Positions 49,263 to 58,048 of a stretch of DNA of 64,000 bases are shown here, piece by piece. The stretch spans positions 62,001 to 126,000 of the forward strand of contig NZ_JAUDEA010000006.1 in NCBI RefSeq assembly GCF_030372065.1, given 5' to 3'. Positions within the stretch are counted from its first letter, which is position 1, and every line of letters begins with the position of its first letter. Source of the stretch: Thermophilibacter provencensis (lineage in GTDB: Bacteria; Actinomycetota; Coriobacteriia; Coriobacteriales; Atopobiaceae). Made by a program: the position numbers and the translations under genes. The notes under the pieces are model-generated. The model was not told where the DNA came from. It did not search any database and saw only the letters and a list, made by a program, of their open reading frames with translations.

Positions 49263-51530
49263 CTACTTGAGCTCGAGCTTCTCGATCTCGTCCTTCCAGG
49301 TCCAGTACGGGGTCTGATCCTTGACGACGGACTCGACGTTGACGCGCTCAGAGGAGACGAGCGTGCACTCGGAGCGCTGGTAGACGGGAAGCTCGACGCC
49401 CCAGTCGAGGATGATGTCCATGGCCTCCTTGTAGATCGGCTTGCGGCTCTCGGTGTCGAGGGTCTGACGGCCGGCCTCGATGAGCTCGTCGAGGTCGGGG
49501 TCGTCGATCTCGTAGTAGTTCGTGGAGCCCTGGCTGTGATAGAGCTGGTACATGTCGGGATCGGCCGTGGACTGCCAGGCGGCGCACCACATCTCGGCGG
49601 CGCCAGACTGGTAGGAGGCGAAGAGGTCGGCGGAGTTGGCGATGTCGTTCACCGTGAAGGTCATGCCGATCTTCTCGAAGGCGTCAGCGGCCTCCTGCAG
49701 GATCATGAACGTCGGGTGGTCGCCCTGGCCGCCGCCACCGATGTTGCAGCGGTACTCGAGCTTGGCGCCGGCGGGGGCAGCGGTGAGCTTGCCGTCGGCA
49801 ACGGTGTAGCCAGCGGCCTCAAACCAGGTGAGGGCGCCCTCGAGGGCGGCGTTGACGCGGTCCTCGTCGCTCATGTCAGCGGTGTAGAGCGGGTTGCCGG
49901 AGGCATCCGTGGAGTAGCAGACCGCATAGCCCGGGTCGGTCTCGTTGGGCGAGGCCCAGGAGGACGTGGAGATCGGGTAGTTGAGGACCGTGGCGGTGTC
50001 GCCGTAGTAGGAGGCGATGCCGGAGTCACGGAACACCGCGATGACGGTGCAGAGGGCCTTGCGGAGGGCCTTGGAGGCGTCGGAGCCCGGCTCGCCGTTC
50101 ACGCAGACGTTGCCGGCGGAGATGGCGAGGTAGCCGTAGCCGCGGAAGTCGTGCAGGAAGGTGGAGAGGACGTCACCGGTGGTGGAGTCGTTGCCGTTGA
50201 TCTCCTTGATCTGGGTCTCGACCTCCATGGAGTAGGACGGCTGGGAGATGTCGAGCGTGCCGGCCTGGACGCCGGTCACCATATCGGCCTCCTGGGTCTC
50301 CACGACGTTGAGGTTGGAGACCTTCGGGGCGCCCTTGTAGTAGTCCGGGTTGGCGGACATGAGAACCTGGCCGCCCTCGTAGCTGTCGAACTTGAAGGCG
50401 CCGGAGCCCATGGGCTGGCCGTTGAGGCTACGAGCCTTGGAGAGGTCGCCCTTGGTGAAGCCGAAGGAGTTGTTCTCGTAGTCGTAGAGGGACTCGTCTC
50501 CGTAGTACTTGTAGGAGCACGGGGCAATGGAGAGCTGGTAGATCATCGTGGCGTCGACGCCGTTGGTGGTGACGGTCATCGTGTAGTCGTCAACGCGGAC
50601 GATGCCGGAGACGTTGGCGGCGGCGTCGCCGGTCTCAACGCCCTGGGTGCCCATGGCGTAGACGTCCTCGGGGATGAGGTCGGAGAGGGCGGTGCCGGCG
50701 GTCTCGGCCTCGCACGCGGAGAAGTTCCAGTCGTAGGCGGCGCCGATGGCCTCGAAGAAGTCGGTGGCGGTGGCGTCGGCGGGGAGGTCGGGGTAGTTCC
50801 AGCCCGCGGCGGCAGAGGCGACGTCGGTGGCGCCGTTCTCCATCATGTAGTCGACGATCTCCTGGGCAAACTTGGTGCCGCCGTCGTCAACGGCCGCCCA
50901 GAAGGCCTCCTGCTGCTCCTGCGTGAAGTTGGTGAAGTCGGTGTTGTCACGGCCGGCGTTGCCGATGAGGGAAGCCAGCGTGGCCATGCCGGTGCGGTAC
51001 TCCTGCAGGCCAACGATGTCGTTGGAGTAGAGGGTGGCGGAGCCGTCATAGGTGGGGTCGAAGTACGCGTAGAAGGTGAAGATGGCGTCATCGATGGTGA
51101 CGGGGGTGCCGTCGTGGAACTTGAGGTCGTCACGCATCTTCACGGTGTAGGTAACGGTGCCGTCGGCGTTCTCCTCCATCGTGATGTCGGCGGGGCCGGT
51201 GTAGGTGTAGTCGGTGCCGTTGTACTCGCGGGTCTCGCCCTCGATGGCGTTGAGGACGGGCTCGGCCATGCGGTCGGTCATGAGCAGCGCGATGTTGTTG
51301 AAGCTCACGACGTCCTGGTCAGCCGCGGAGGCGGTGAACAGGGGGCAGAACTTGCCCTCAAGGCCGTTGCCGGCAACGACGAGGGTGCCAGCGTGCTCGT
51401 TGGAGCCGCCGTTCTCGCCCTCTCCGCCGGTCTGCTCACCGGTGGTGGAGCCGTTGTTGCACGCGGCAAGCGCGAGCGCGCCCATGGTGGCTGCAGAGAG
51501 CCCGAGCATCTTCCTTCTGGTAACGAGCAT
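49263..51530 (-). CDS. oppA: Oligopeptide-binding lipoprotein
   Basis: 755 residues, unusually long for the SBP family 5 (commonly 520-600). The lipoprotein signal peptide is [18 protein letters not shown], so Cys24 is lipidated; a Gly/Glu/Asn linker follows. The family motifs [26 protein letters not shown] and [29 protein letters not shown] are clear. It captures peptides outside the membrane for OppBCDF. It is first gene of the oppABCDF operon. GGAGG precedes the ATG. Confidence 0.95.
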   Translation of the reverse strand: MLVTRRKMLGLSAATMGALALAACNNGSTTGEQTGGEGENGGSNEHAGTLVVAGNGLEGKFCPLFTASAADQDVVSFNNIALLMTDRMAEPVLNAIEGETREYNGTDYTYTGPADITMEENADGTVTYTVKMRDDLKFHDGTPVTIDDAIFTFYAYFDPTYDGSATLYSNDIVGLQEYRTGMATLASLIGNAGRDNTDFTNFTQEQQEAFWAAVDDGGTKFAQEIVDYMMENGATDVASAAAGWNYPDLPADATATDFFEAIGAAYDWNFSACEAETAGTALSDLIPEDVYAMGTQGVETGDAAANVSGIVRVDDYTMTVTTNGVDATMIYQLSIAPCSYKYYGDESLYDYENNSFGFTKGDLSKARSLNGQPMGSGAFKFDSYEGGQVLMSANPDYYKGAPKVSNLNVVETQEADMVTGVQAGTLDISQPSYSMEVETQIKEINGNDSTTGDVLSTFLHDFRGYGYLAISAGNVCVNGEPGSDASKALRKALCTVIAVFRDSGIASYYGDTATVLNYPISTSSWASPNETDPGYAVCYSTDASGNPLYTADMSDEDRVNAALEGALTWFEAAGYTVADGKLTAAPAGAKLEYRCNIGGGGQGDHPTFMILQEAADAFEKIGMTFTVNDIANSADLFASYQSGAAEMWCAAWQSTADPDMYQLYHSQGSTNYYEIDDPDLDELIEAGRQTLDTESRKPIYKEAMDIILDWGVELPVYQRSECTLVSSERVNVESVVKDQTPYWTWKDEIEKLELK

Positions 51531-51875
51531 GTTTCCCTACCTTTCCTCCCGTTAAGTGGGGATTTTCCTCACCGGGCGGGTTTGCGCCCGGCGTAGAGCC
51601 CAGATTCGGCGCGATTTCTAGAGAATTCGCGCTTACGGCATGTTACTTTTTGGAAATCTCAAGTTGGGGCTCGTCGGGATACCGTTCACGCTTTGGTTAC
51701 AAACGGCGTACACACAGTCCCCTCTCGCCACGAGCGCGCTTGGGACACCTTTGGCAAGAAGAACGGTCGCGACCTGCCCGTTTTGCTGTGCGGGCCACTG
51801 CTGGCACCCAACGTTGCCAACGTGTCGACCGTGGTCAACGCCCCGGCGATCGCACCCCAAAGAGGGCCGTCAGGC
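51531..51875. other. Gap between regulator gene and oppA
   Basis: 345 bp, presumed opp promoter region. Left part AT-richer, with TTGAGA on the minus strand near 51660 but no convincing -10 at the right distance. A small palindrome CGTTGCCAACG is near 51812. A plus-strand open frame at 51640-51879 has no ribosome-binding site and is not called. Confidence 0.5.
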
Positions 51876-53105
51876 CTAGCACGCCCCTCCTGCCCCGCCA
51901 CGCCCGGCGGGCGCGGGAATCTTGAGCGGGAAGTCGCGCTCAAGCTCAAAGGCCGCGCGATACTGGCGGTTGGCGGTGTACCACTCGCGCACCCACGGCA
52001 GGTGGAACGCGGCAAAGCCGATGGGCAGCTCCGCCCGGCAGCGCGCAAAGACCTCGAGCAGGGCCTCGCCGTACTCGGGACGGCGAAGGTAGTCGGGGTT
52101 CTCCAGGCGAAAGCGCACGAGGCCGCAGAACTTCTCGGCAAGGTCCTCCGCCACGTCCGAGCCCTCCTCGCGCCGCGCCGTGCCCACGCGGTCGAGCGCC
52201 GCGAGCGCCTCGTCGCGCCGGCCCAGGCGCTCGCAGCACACCGCAAGCTTGTGGAGGTCCAGCATCGAGGGGTCCTCACGGGCCGAGAAGAACTCGTACG
52301 CCTCCTCGTAGCTGCCGCGCTCTATCAGAACGGCCGCCCTGTTGTAGGAGATCGTCTGCAGCAGGTCGTTCTCGCCCAGCGTGCGCGCGAGACGCTCAAC
52401 CACGCGGTACTCCACCTCCATGTTCTGGAAGTCGAGCTGGTTGCTGTAGCAGTTGCCCAGGCAGACCTTGGCCGAGAGCATCACGTGCACGCGGCCCTCC
52501 TCCGCAGCGAGCGCGTAGGCCCTTCTCAGGCGCTCTATTGCCGTGGCGTTGTTTTTCTCGCCGCTCTTGTAGGCCGCAGCGCCCGCCTTCAGGTAGACGT
52601 GCGCGCAGGGGTTGAGCCGGAGGGCGTTGTCGTAGCGATGCTGGGCCAGACGCTGAAGTCCCAGCAACCGCCCGTCGAGAAGGGCCTCGAGCTCGGCATC
52701 CACGGGGCGCACGGGCTTGGAGAGGAGGCCGTCAAGCAGCGCGGCCTCCGCCGCGAGCGGGCTCGACGAGAGGCTGTCCGCACAGGCGGCGAGCTCCTCG
52801 CGCAGGGCGACGCGCGCGGGCTCGTCGTTGGAGAGCACGGCGTCAAAGCCGCGGTCCAGAAGCGAGCGGCCGCTGGCGAGAAACGCCTCGTCGTCGTGCC
52901 ACGCAAGCCCGAGGCGCGCCATGAGCGCGCGCACGATCTCCGGGCTGGGGTCGGCCTCGCCGCGCTCGATCTTGGAGAGGTACGAGACGGCGCAGATGCC
53001 GTGGGCGAGCCCCTTGAGGCTCAGCCCCCGCCCGAGGCGCTCGCGTCGGACGAGCGCGCCGGCAAACCTGTTGGCCGGGGATATCTCCTGGCTCGCGGTC
53101 GTCAT
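51876..53105 (-). CDS. XRE helix-turn-helix plus TPR regulator (RRNPP-like architecture)
   Basis: 409 residues. An N-terminal Cro/CI helix-turn-helix (LVRRERLGRGLSLKGLAHGICAVSYLSKIERGEADPSPEIVRALMARLGL, about residues 20-68) is followed by about 320 residues of helical repeats with TPR-like pairs (HVYLKAGAAAYKSGEKN, MLSAKVCLGNCYSNQLDF, ISYNRAAVLIERGSYEEAYEFF, LHKLAVCCERLGRRDEALAAL). This is the architecture of peptide-sensing RRNPP regulators such as PlcR and Rgg. It lies directly upstream of the peptide importer operon. The ATG at 53105 follows GAGAGGAGC. Confidence 0.85.
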   Translation of the reverse strand: MTTASQEISPANRFAGALVRRERLGRGLSLKGLAHGICAVSYLSKIERGEADPSPEIVRALMARLGLAWHDDEAFLASGRSLLDRGFDAVLSNDEPARVALREELAACADSLSSSPLAAEAALLDGLLSKPVRPVDAELEALLDGRLLGLQRLAQHRYDNALRLNPCAHVYLKAGAAAYKSGEKNNATAIERLRRAYALAAEEGRVHVMLSAKVCLGNCYSNQLDFQNMEVEYRVVERLARTLGENDLLQTISYNRAAVLIERGSYEEAYEFFSAREDPSMLDLHKLAVCCERLGRRDEALAALDRVGTARREEGSDVAEDLAEKFCGLVRFRLENPDYLRRPEYGEALLEVFARCRAELPIGFAAFHLPWVREWYTANRQYRAAFELERDFPLKIPAPAGRGGAGGAC

Positions 53106-53181
53106 CCGCACGCTCCTCTCTTCCGTCACTCATCTGAACGTCGGGCACGCATGGGAAACCGCCCCCATTGTACGGACGCGT

Positions 53182-53700
53182 CTAGCAGGGCTCCCAGGTG
53201 GCGGCAAGGCACGCCTGGCGCAGCGCCACGAGGGCGACCACGCTCACGGCCTCGCAGGCGAGAAACGCCAGCTCGGGGGCACCGGGCGCCGCGGAGCTCA
53301 CGATGAGGAGGACGATCTCCCCCACTACGGCCACAAGGCCGAACGCCGCCGCGACGACGGAGCGGCGGGGCAGCGCGCCGAAGGTCTCGTCGCGCACGTA
53401 GGCGCGCATGCGCTCGCCCGCCACAGAGAGCCTGCCCATGGCCCAGATGACCGAGACCATGGCCACAAACTGACACATGTACGGGAGCACCACGTAGGGG
53501 CAGCCCGAGAGCCCTCCCGGATTGGCGAGGGAGGCGCCCAGCACGGCGAGCGTCGCCACGCCGCACGCCGCCCACAGCGTGGTGACGATGCGGCGGCGAT
53601 CCTGCCCGTCGGCCAGCCTCACGTGCTCGCCGAGGTAGGCCAGCTTGCCGTTCTCGTCGGTTCCAAAGTCCTTGAGCCGCTCGCGCGCCTTCTTCCTCAC
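53182..53700 (-). CDS. Uncharacterised four-helix membrane protein
   Basis: 172 residues with a charged N-terminus (RKKARERLKDFGTDENGKLAYLGEHVRL) and four hydrophobic segments arranged as two pairs. No family is recognised. The GTG at 53700 is taken as start because GGGGAGG stands 10 nt before; a TTG eight codons upstream lies inside that G-rich stretch. It is co-oriented with the XRE-TPR gene (76-nt gap) and may be co-transcribed with it. Confidence 0.65.
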   Translation of the reverse strand: MRKKARERLKDFGTDENGKLAYLGEHVRLADGQDRRRIVTTLWAACGVATLAVLGASLANPGGLSGCPYVVLPYMCQFVAMVSVIWAMGRLSVAGERMRAYVRDETFGALPRRSVVAAAFGLVAVVGEIVLLIVSSAAPGAPELAFLACEAVSVVALVALRQACLAATWEPC

Positions 53701-53729
53701 GTCCTTCTCGCCTCCCCCTACCAAAAACC

Positions 53730-53786
53730 TGACAAATCACCCTGTCACCATTGTCATCATGACAAAGGTGACAGGGTTGTTTGTCA
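53730..53786. repeat. REP-like elements f1 and f2, facing pair
   Basis: f1 (53730-53756, reverse; TGACAAATCACCCTGTCACC...) and f2 (53760-53786, forward; TGACAAAGGTGACAGGGTTG...) face each other with a 3-nt spacer, so the pair can fold as one larger hairpin like a BIME. It ends 4 nt before the pepF stop. Confidence 0.93.
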
Positions 53787-53790
53787 TAAA

Positions 53791-55506
53791 TTATGCGATG
53801 CCGGTGAGGTCGTAGGACTCGAGCCAGGCGGTGGCGCGCTCGCAGATGGCCTTGAGGCAGCCCTCGTCAAAGGGCGAGGTCATGCCCGCGTGAGCGAGCA
53901 GGTCCGTGAAGGCGCGCGTGCCGCCCTGGCGCGTGTAGGCCATGTAGTGCTCCCAGGCGTTTGCAAAGTCGTCCTGCGACATGGCCCAGAACTCGAGCGC
54001 CACCGTCTGTGCGAGGCAGTAGTCGATGTAGTAGAGCGGGTTCTCGTAGATGTGGCTCTGACGCTGCCAGCCCTCGCCCTCGGCGTAGAAGGGAATCTCG
54101 CCGTCAAGGCGCATCCACGGCATGTAGGTGCCGAGCAGGCGCTTCCAGGTGGCGTGGCGCTCGGCGGGCGTCATCTCGGGGTGCTCGTAGACCTCGTGCT
54201 GGAAGTGGTCGACCATCGTGCCGTACGGCAGGAAGGTGATGGCACCGGCCAGGTGCGCGTAGCGGTACTTGCGCGCGTCGTCGCCGAAGAACTCCTCGGC
54301 CCACGGCCAGGCCATGAACTCCATGGACATGGAGTGGACCTCGCAGGCCTCCATCGAGGGCATGGAGAGGCCGATCGGCGTCTTGTCCGTGTTCATGTAG
54401 TAGGAGAACGCGTGGCCAGCCTCGTGCGTGACCACCTCGACGTCGCCCTGCGTGCCGTTGAAGTTGGCAAAGATGAAGGGCACGTCGTAGTCCGGGATCT
54501 GCGTCATGAAGCCGCCGCCGGCCTTGCCCTCGGTGGAGAGCACGTCCATGAGGTCGCGCTCGAGCATCATGTCAAAGAAGGCGCCGGTCTCGGGGCTGAG
54601 CGCGCGGTAGAAGGTGCGGCCGGCCTCGAGGACGTCGTCGGCGGTGCCGCGCGGCGCGGGGTTGCCGGAGCGGAAGGAGAGCGCCTCGTCGGCAAAGGAG
54701 AGCGGGTACTCCACGCCCAGGCGCTCGGCCTGCGCGCGGTAGATCTTGTCGGCCAGCGGCACCACGTAGGTGCGCACGGCCTCGCGGAAGCGCTCCACGT
54801 CCTCGCGGCCGTAGGAGAGGCGCCCCATGCGGTCGTAGCCCAGCGGCAGGTAGTTCTTGTAGCCGAGCTTCTTGCCCATGGCGTCGCGCACGTGGGTGAG
54901 CTCGTCGTAGATACGGTCAAGGTCGGCCTGGTGCTCCTTGTACCAGGCGCCCTCCGCCTTCCAGGCGGCAAGGCGCTCGGCGTCGTCGGCAGACTTCTTG
55001 AACGGCGTGAGCTGCGAGAGCGTGTAGGTGCCGCCCTCAAAGGGGATCTGCGCGGAGGCGATGAGCTTCACGTACTCCTGCGCGAGGGCGTTCTCGCGCT
55101 TCATGTCCTCCACGATCTCCGGCTTGATGGTGCGGCGCTCCTGCTCGGCCTGGGCAAAGAGCAGCGTGCCGTACTTCTCCTCCAGCTGCGCGCGGAAGGG
55201 AGAGGCAAGAAGGGCCGCGGTGAAGGCGTCGGCAGCGGACTGCAGCTCGGGCTGGGCCTCGTCCCAGAAGGCGGCCTCGGTGTCATAGAACTCGTCGCGC
55301 GTGTCGATGACGTGGCGGATCATCGCCAGCTCGGCGGCCGTCTGCGTGTGACGGTCGAGCTGGTCCTTCTCGAGGAAGGCGGCCTCCGCGGCCTCGGGGG
55401 TCTCGGCGCCGGCAAGCTCTGCCGCTAGGCGCGCGTACTCGGCCTTCACTGCCTCCAGGTCCGGGCGCTCGTAGGCCATGTCCTTGAACGAAACGGAATT
55501 GCTCAC
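53791..55506 (-). CDS. pepF: Oligoendopeptidase F (M3 metallopeptidase)
   Basis: 571 residues. The zinc site HEAGH is in GDVEVVTHEAGHAFSYYMN (about residue 360), with the third ligand Glu in MPSMEACEVHSMSMEFMAW about 25 residues later, as in the M3 family. PIPF-like segments AGGGFMTQIPDYDVPFIFANFNGT are typical of PepF. It is cytoplasmic and would degrade peptides brought in by the Opp system. The GTG at 55506 has GAGGAGG 8 nt upstream. Confidence 0.95.
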   Translation of the reverse strand: MSNSVSFKDMAYERPDLEAVKAEYARLAAELAGAETPEAAEAAFLEKDQLDRHTQTAAELAMIRHVIDTRDEFYDTEAAFWDEAQPELQSAADAFTAALLASPFRAQLEEKYGTLLFAQAEQERRTIKPEIVEDMKRENALAQEYVKLIASAQIPFEGGTYTLSQLTPFKKSADDAERLAAWKAEGAWYKEHQADLDRIYDELTHVRDAMGKKLGYKNYLPLGYDRMGRLSYGREDVERFREAVRTYVVPLADKIYRAQAERLGVEYPLSFADEALSFRSGNPAPRGTADDVLEAGRTFYRALSPETGAFFDMMLERDLMDVLSTEGKAGGGFMTQIPDYDVPFIFANFNGTQGDVEVVTHEAGHAFSYYMNTDKTPIGLSMPSMEACEVHSMSMEFMAWPWAEEFFGDDARKYRYAHLAGAITFLPYGTMVDHFQHEVYEHPEMTPAERHATWKRLLGTYMPWMRLDGEIPFYAEGEGWQRQSHIYENPLYYIDYCLAQTVALEFWAMSQDDFANAWEHYMAYTRQGGTRAFTDLLAHAGMTSPFDEGCLKAICERATAWLESYDLTGIA

Positions 55507-55605
55507 GGGGGTTCCTCCTCTTCTTGCGGCACCGGCCCGTTGGGGTTCTCGCCGCGCACTTAGGCTATGATTCGGTTTGGTATTGTACCCGTCAGAGGAG
55601 TTTCC

Positions 55606-56490
55606 ATGCCTGACTACGTTCTCAGCTGCTGCTCCACCGCCGATGTGACGCGCGAGTGGCTCGAAGGCCGCGACATCAAGTACCTCTACTTCAACTACTA
55701 CCTCAACGGCGAGATGTGCAAGGACGACTTTGGCACCACCAACTCCCCCGCCCAGCTCTACGCCAAGATGCTCGCCGGCGCCGACGCCAAGACCTCGCAG
55801 ATCAGCGCGGGCGACTACATGGCCCACTTCGAGAAGTACCTCGCCGCGGGCAAGGACGTCCTGCACGTGACGCTCTCCACCGGCATCTCCGGCACCTACA
55901 ACTCCGCCTGCACCGCGCGTGACCAGCTCGCCGAGAAGTACCCGGAGCGCAAGGTCATCGTCATCGACTCGCTCGCCGCCTCCTCCGGCTTTGGCCTGCT
56001 CATGGACAAGCTCGCCGAGCTGCGCGACGCCGGCATGGGGATCGACGAGCTCGCCGCCTGGGCCGAGGAGCACAAGAGCGAGGTCCAGCACTGGTTCTTC
56101 TCGTCCGACCTCACGTTCTTCGTGCGCGGCGGGCGCGTCTCCAAGGCAGCGGGCCTCGTGGGCGGCATGCTCAAGATCTGCCCCGTGATGGACGTCGAGC
56201 CCGACGGCTCGCTCGCCGTCAAGGAGAAGATCCGCACCAAGGCCAAGGCCGTGAGCCGCGTGGTCCAGAAGATGGAGGAGCTCGCCGAGGGCGGCCTCGA
56301 CTACTCCGGCAAGTGCTACATCTCGCAGTCCGAGTGCATCGACGACGCCCAGGAGGTCGCACGCCTCGTTGAGCAGAAGTTCCCCAAGCTGAACGGCAAG
56401 GTGGAGATCTTCCCCATTGGCGCCACCATCGGCGTCCACACCGGCCCCGGCACCGTTGCCCTCTTCTTCTGGGGTAAGAAGCGCGCGTAG
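55606..56490 (+). CDS. DegV-family fatty-acid-binding protein
   Basis: 294 residues. SCCSTADVTREWLEGRDIKYL, KTSQISAGDYMAHFEKYLAAGKDVLHVTLSTGISGTYNSA (the TSQ/SxGxS lipid head-group site) and FFVRGGRVSKAAGLVGGMLKICPVMDV are diagnostic for DegV. Members bind a fatty acid and in Firmicutes act as FakB, presenting it to FakA kinase. GAGGAG precedes the ATG. A clear terminator follows. Confidence 0.92.
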   Translation: MPDYVLSCCSTADVTREWLEGRDIKYLYFNYYLNGEMCKDDFGTTNSPAQLYAKMLAGADAKTSQISAGDYMAHFEKYLAAGKDVLHVTLSTGISGTYNSACTARDQLAEKYPERKVIVIDSLAASSGFGLLMDKLAELRDAGMGIDELAAWAEEHKSEVQHWFFSSDLTFFVRGGRVSKAAGLVGGMLKICPVMDVEPDGSLAVKEKIRTKAKAVSRVVQKMEELAEGGLDYSGKCYISQSECIDDAQEVARLVEQKFPKLNGKVEIFPIGATIGVHTGPGTVALFFWGKKRA

Positions 56491-56522
56491 CGCGTGACGC
56501 TGGCGTCAGGTTCATTTGTCAC

Positions 56523-56550
56523 GGCCGTCGCCCCCGGGCGGCGGCCTTTT
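56523..56550 (+). terminator. Terminator of the DegV gene
   Basis: GGCCGTCGCCC pairs with GGGCGGCGGCC (one G-T pair) followed by TTTT. Confidence 0.85.
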
Positions 56551-56593
56551 GTTATGGCGGCGCCAGATTTTGCCTGTGATTCTAGGCGGGCGC

Positions 56594-56714
56594 ACGTTGT
56601 GTGCGGTTTTTGAAAGGGGCCCCATGTAGACCGGCAAATTGCCCTACAAAAGCGCAGGTCAGAACAACTTCGATTGCCCGATACCCGACCCTCCTCCAAA
56701 AAACCGCACACAAC
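56594..56714. repeat. 120-nt hairpin element H5
   Basis: 17-bp perfect arms CGTTGTGTGCGGTTTTT (56594-56610) and complement (56698-56714). The interior ACAAAAGCGCAGGTCA resembles the ACAAAACCGCAGGTCA core of H2 and H4 although the arms are unrelated. It lies between the convergent degV and murI genes. Confidence 0.82.
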
Positions 56715-56744
56715 GGGCGGGGTGCGTGGGCAAGGCGAGGCGCC

Positions 56745-57524
56745 CTAGAGCGGAAGCGAGAAGAACCTCTCGTAGAGGGCGAGCTCCTCGGGCGTGCTCA
56801 GGCTCGAGGCAAACTCAACGCGGCCCGCGCGGTTGCGCTCGGCAAGAAGCCCCTCCTGTGCGAGGCGGGAGCGAAGCTGACGCGCCGTGCCCGCGCCGCC
56901 GTCGAAGAAGCGCACGCCCTCGCCGAGCACGCGCGAGATGAGGGGCCGCACGAAGGGGTAGTGCGTGCAGCCGAGCACCACCGCATCGACCGTCCCGGCA
57001 TAGCGGCCCACAAGGCCGTCGATCATCTCCGCCAGGTCGGGAGCGTCCAGGTCGCCCCGCTCGATGCGCGCCGCGAGCCCCGGGCATGGGACGGAGATGA
57101 CCTCGCACTCCCCACCCCAGGCGCGCGCGAGCTCGTGGTACTTCTCCAGGCGCAGCGTGACCTCGGTGGCCATGACGAGGATGCGCCCGTGCGGGAGCGC
57201 GCGGGCGGCGGGCTTGAGGGCTGGCTCGATGCCCACGATGGGAACGTCGGGATGGGAGGCGCGCAGCGCTGCGGCGGCAACGGAGGTCGCGGTGTTGCAC
57301 GCGATCACGATCGCCTTGGCGCCGCCGTCCAGGAAGCGCTCGACGATGGTGCGGGAGAGCGCGAGCACCTGCTCCTCGGTCTTCTCGCCGTAGGGAGCGT
57401 TGGCGGAGTCCCCGAAGTAGTGGAAGTCCTCGTGAGGGAGCTCGTCCACGAGCGACCTCAGCACGCTGGTGCCGCCCAGCCCGGAGTCAAAGACCCCCAC
57501 AAATCCGTCGCTTCTCTGTTCCAC
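56745..57524 (-). CDS. murI: Glutamate racemase
   Basis: 259 residues. VGVFDSGLGGTSVLRSL holds the first catalytic region, IVIACNTATSVA contains Cys1 and VVLGCTHYPFVRP contains Cys2, the two Cys that act as acid and base; DSANAPYGEKT is conserved. It makes D-glutamate for peptidoglycan. The start is GTG at 57524 with GGGGAGGTG 5-6 nt upstream; the longer frame lacks conservation. Confidence 0.96.
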   Translation of the reverse strand: MEQRSDGFVGVFDSGLGGTSVLRSLVDELPHEDFHYFGDSANAPYGEKTEEQVLALSRTIVERFLDGGAKAIVIACNTATSVAAAALRASHPDVPIVGIEPALKPAARALPHGRILVMATEVTLRLEKYHELARAWGGECEVISVPCPGLAARIERGDLDAPDLAEMIDGLVGRYAGTVDAVVLGCTHYPFVRPLISRVLGEGVRFFDGGAGTARQLRSRLAQEGLLAERNRAGRVEFASSLSTPEELALYERFFSLPL

Positions 57525-57697
57525 GGAGCACCTCCCCTCGACCCTAGAGAATGGCACAAGGATAGCGCAACGCCGGTGGACGCCACTCGCCCCTCAAACA
57601 TTGCCATTCACAGTTATATTTCTGCAAAGGTATATCGACACACATAGTAATGTTGGGTACGATACACATAACGACAGCGGACAGGAGGAGGTGACCC

Positions 57698-58048
57698 ATG
57701 GCATCGAGAGACGCTGAGAGCGACCTCATCCGGGGCAACATCGACGCGATCGTGCTGTGCACGCTCTCGGACGGCGACTCCTACGGCTACGAGATCCTGA
57801 AGGACGTCGCGCAGACGAGCGAGGGGGCGTACGAGATGAAGGAGCCCTCCCTCTACACGAGCCTCAAGCGCCTTGAGGGGCAGGGGCTCGTGGAGAGCTA
57901 CTGGGGAAACGAGTCCCAGGGCGCGCGCCGGAAGTACTACCACATCACCGACGGCGGGCGCGCCGAGCTCACGGAGGCAACGGCGCGCTGGGTGCGGGCA
58001 AGAAACATCATCGACCGACTCCTCAGACAGGGCGGAGGCAGCAAATGA
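57698..58048 (+). CDS. PadR-family transcriptional regulator
   Basis: 116 residues. NIDAIVLCTLSDGDSYGYEILKDVAQTS, then EPSLYTSLKRLEGQGLVESYWGNESQGARRKYYHITDGGRAEL is the PadR winged helix with its YxxLxRLExxGLV core. Such regulators repress the adjacent gene, here a membrane protein overlapping by 4 nt. GGAGGAGGTGA precedes the ATG. Confidence 0.93.
   Translation: MASRDAESDLIRGNIDAIVLCTLSDGDSYGYEILKDVAQTSEGAYEMKEPSLYTSLKRLEGQGLVESYWGNESQGARRKYYHITDGGRAELTEATARWVRARNIIDRLLRQGGGSK

Noticed and set aside
51640-51879. Plus-strand 79-codon frame as a pheromone precursor for the XRE-TPR regulator
   Set aside because: No ribosome-binding site, internal rather than terminal hydrophobic part, and overlaps the regulator's 3' end; coding potential is unsupported.
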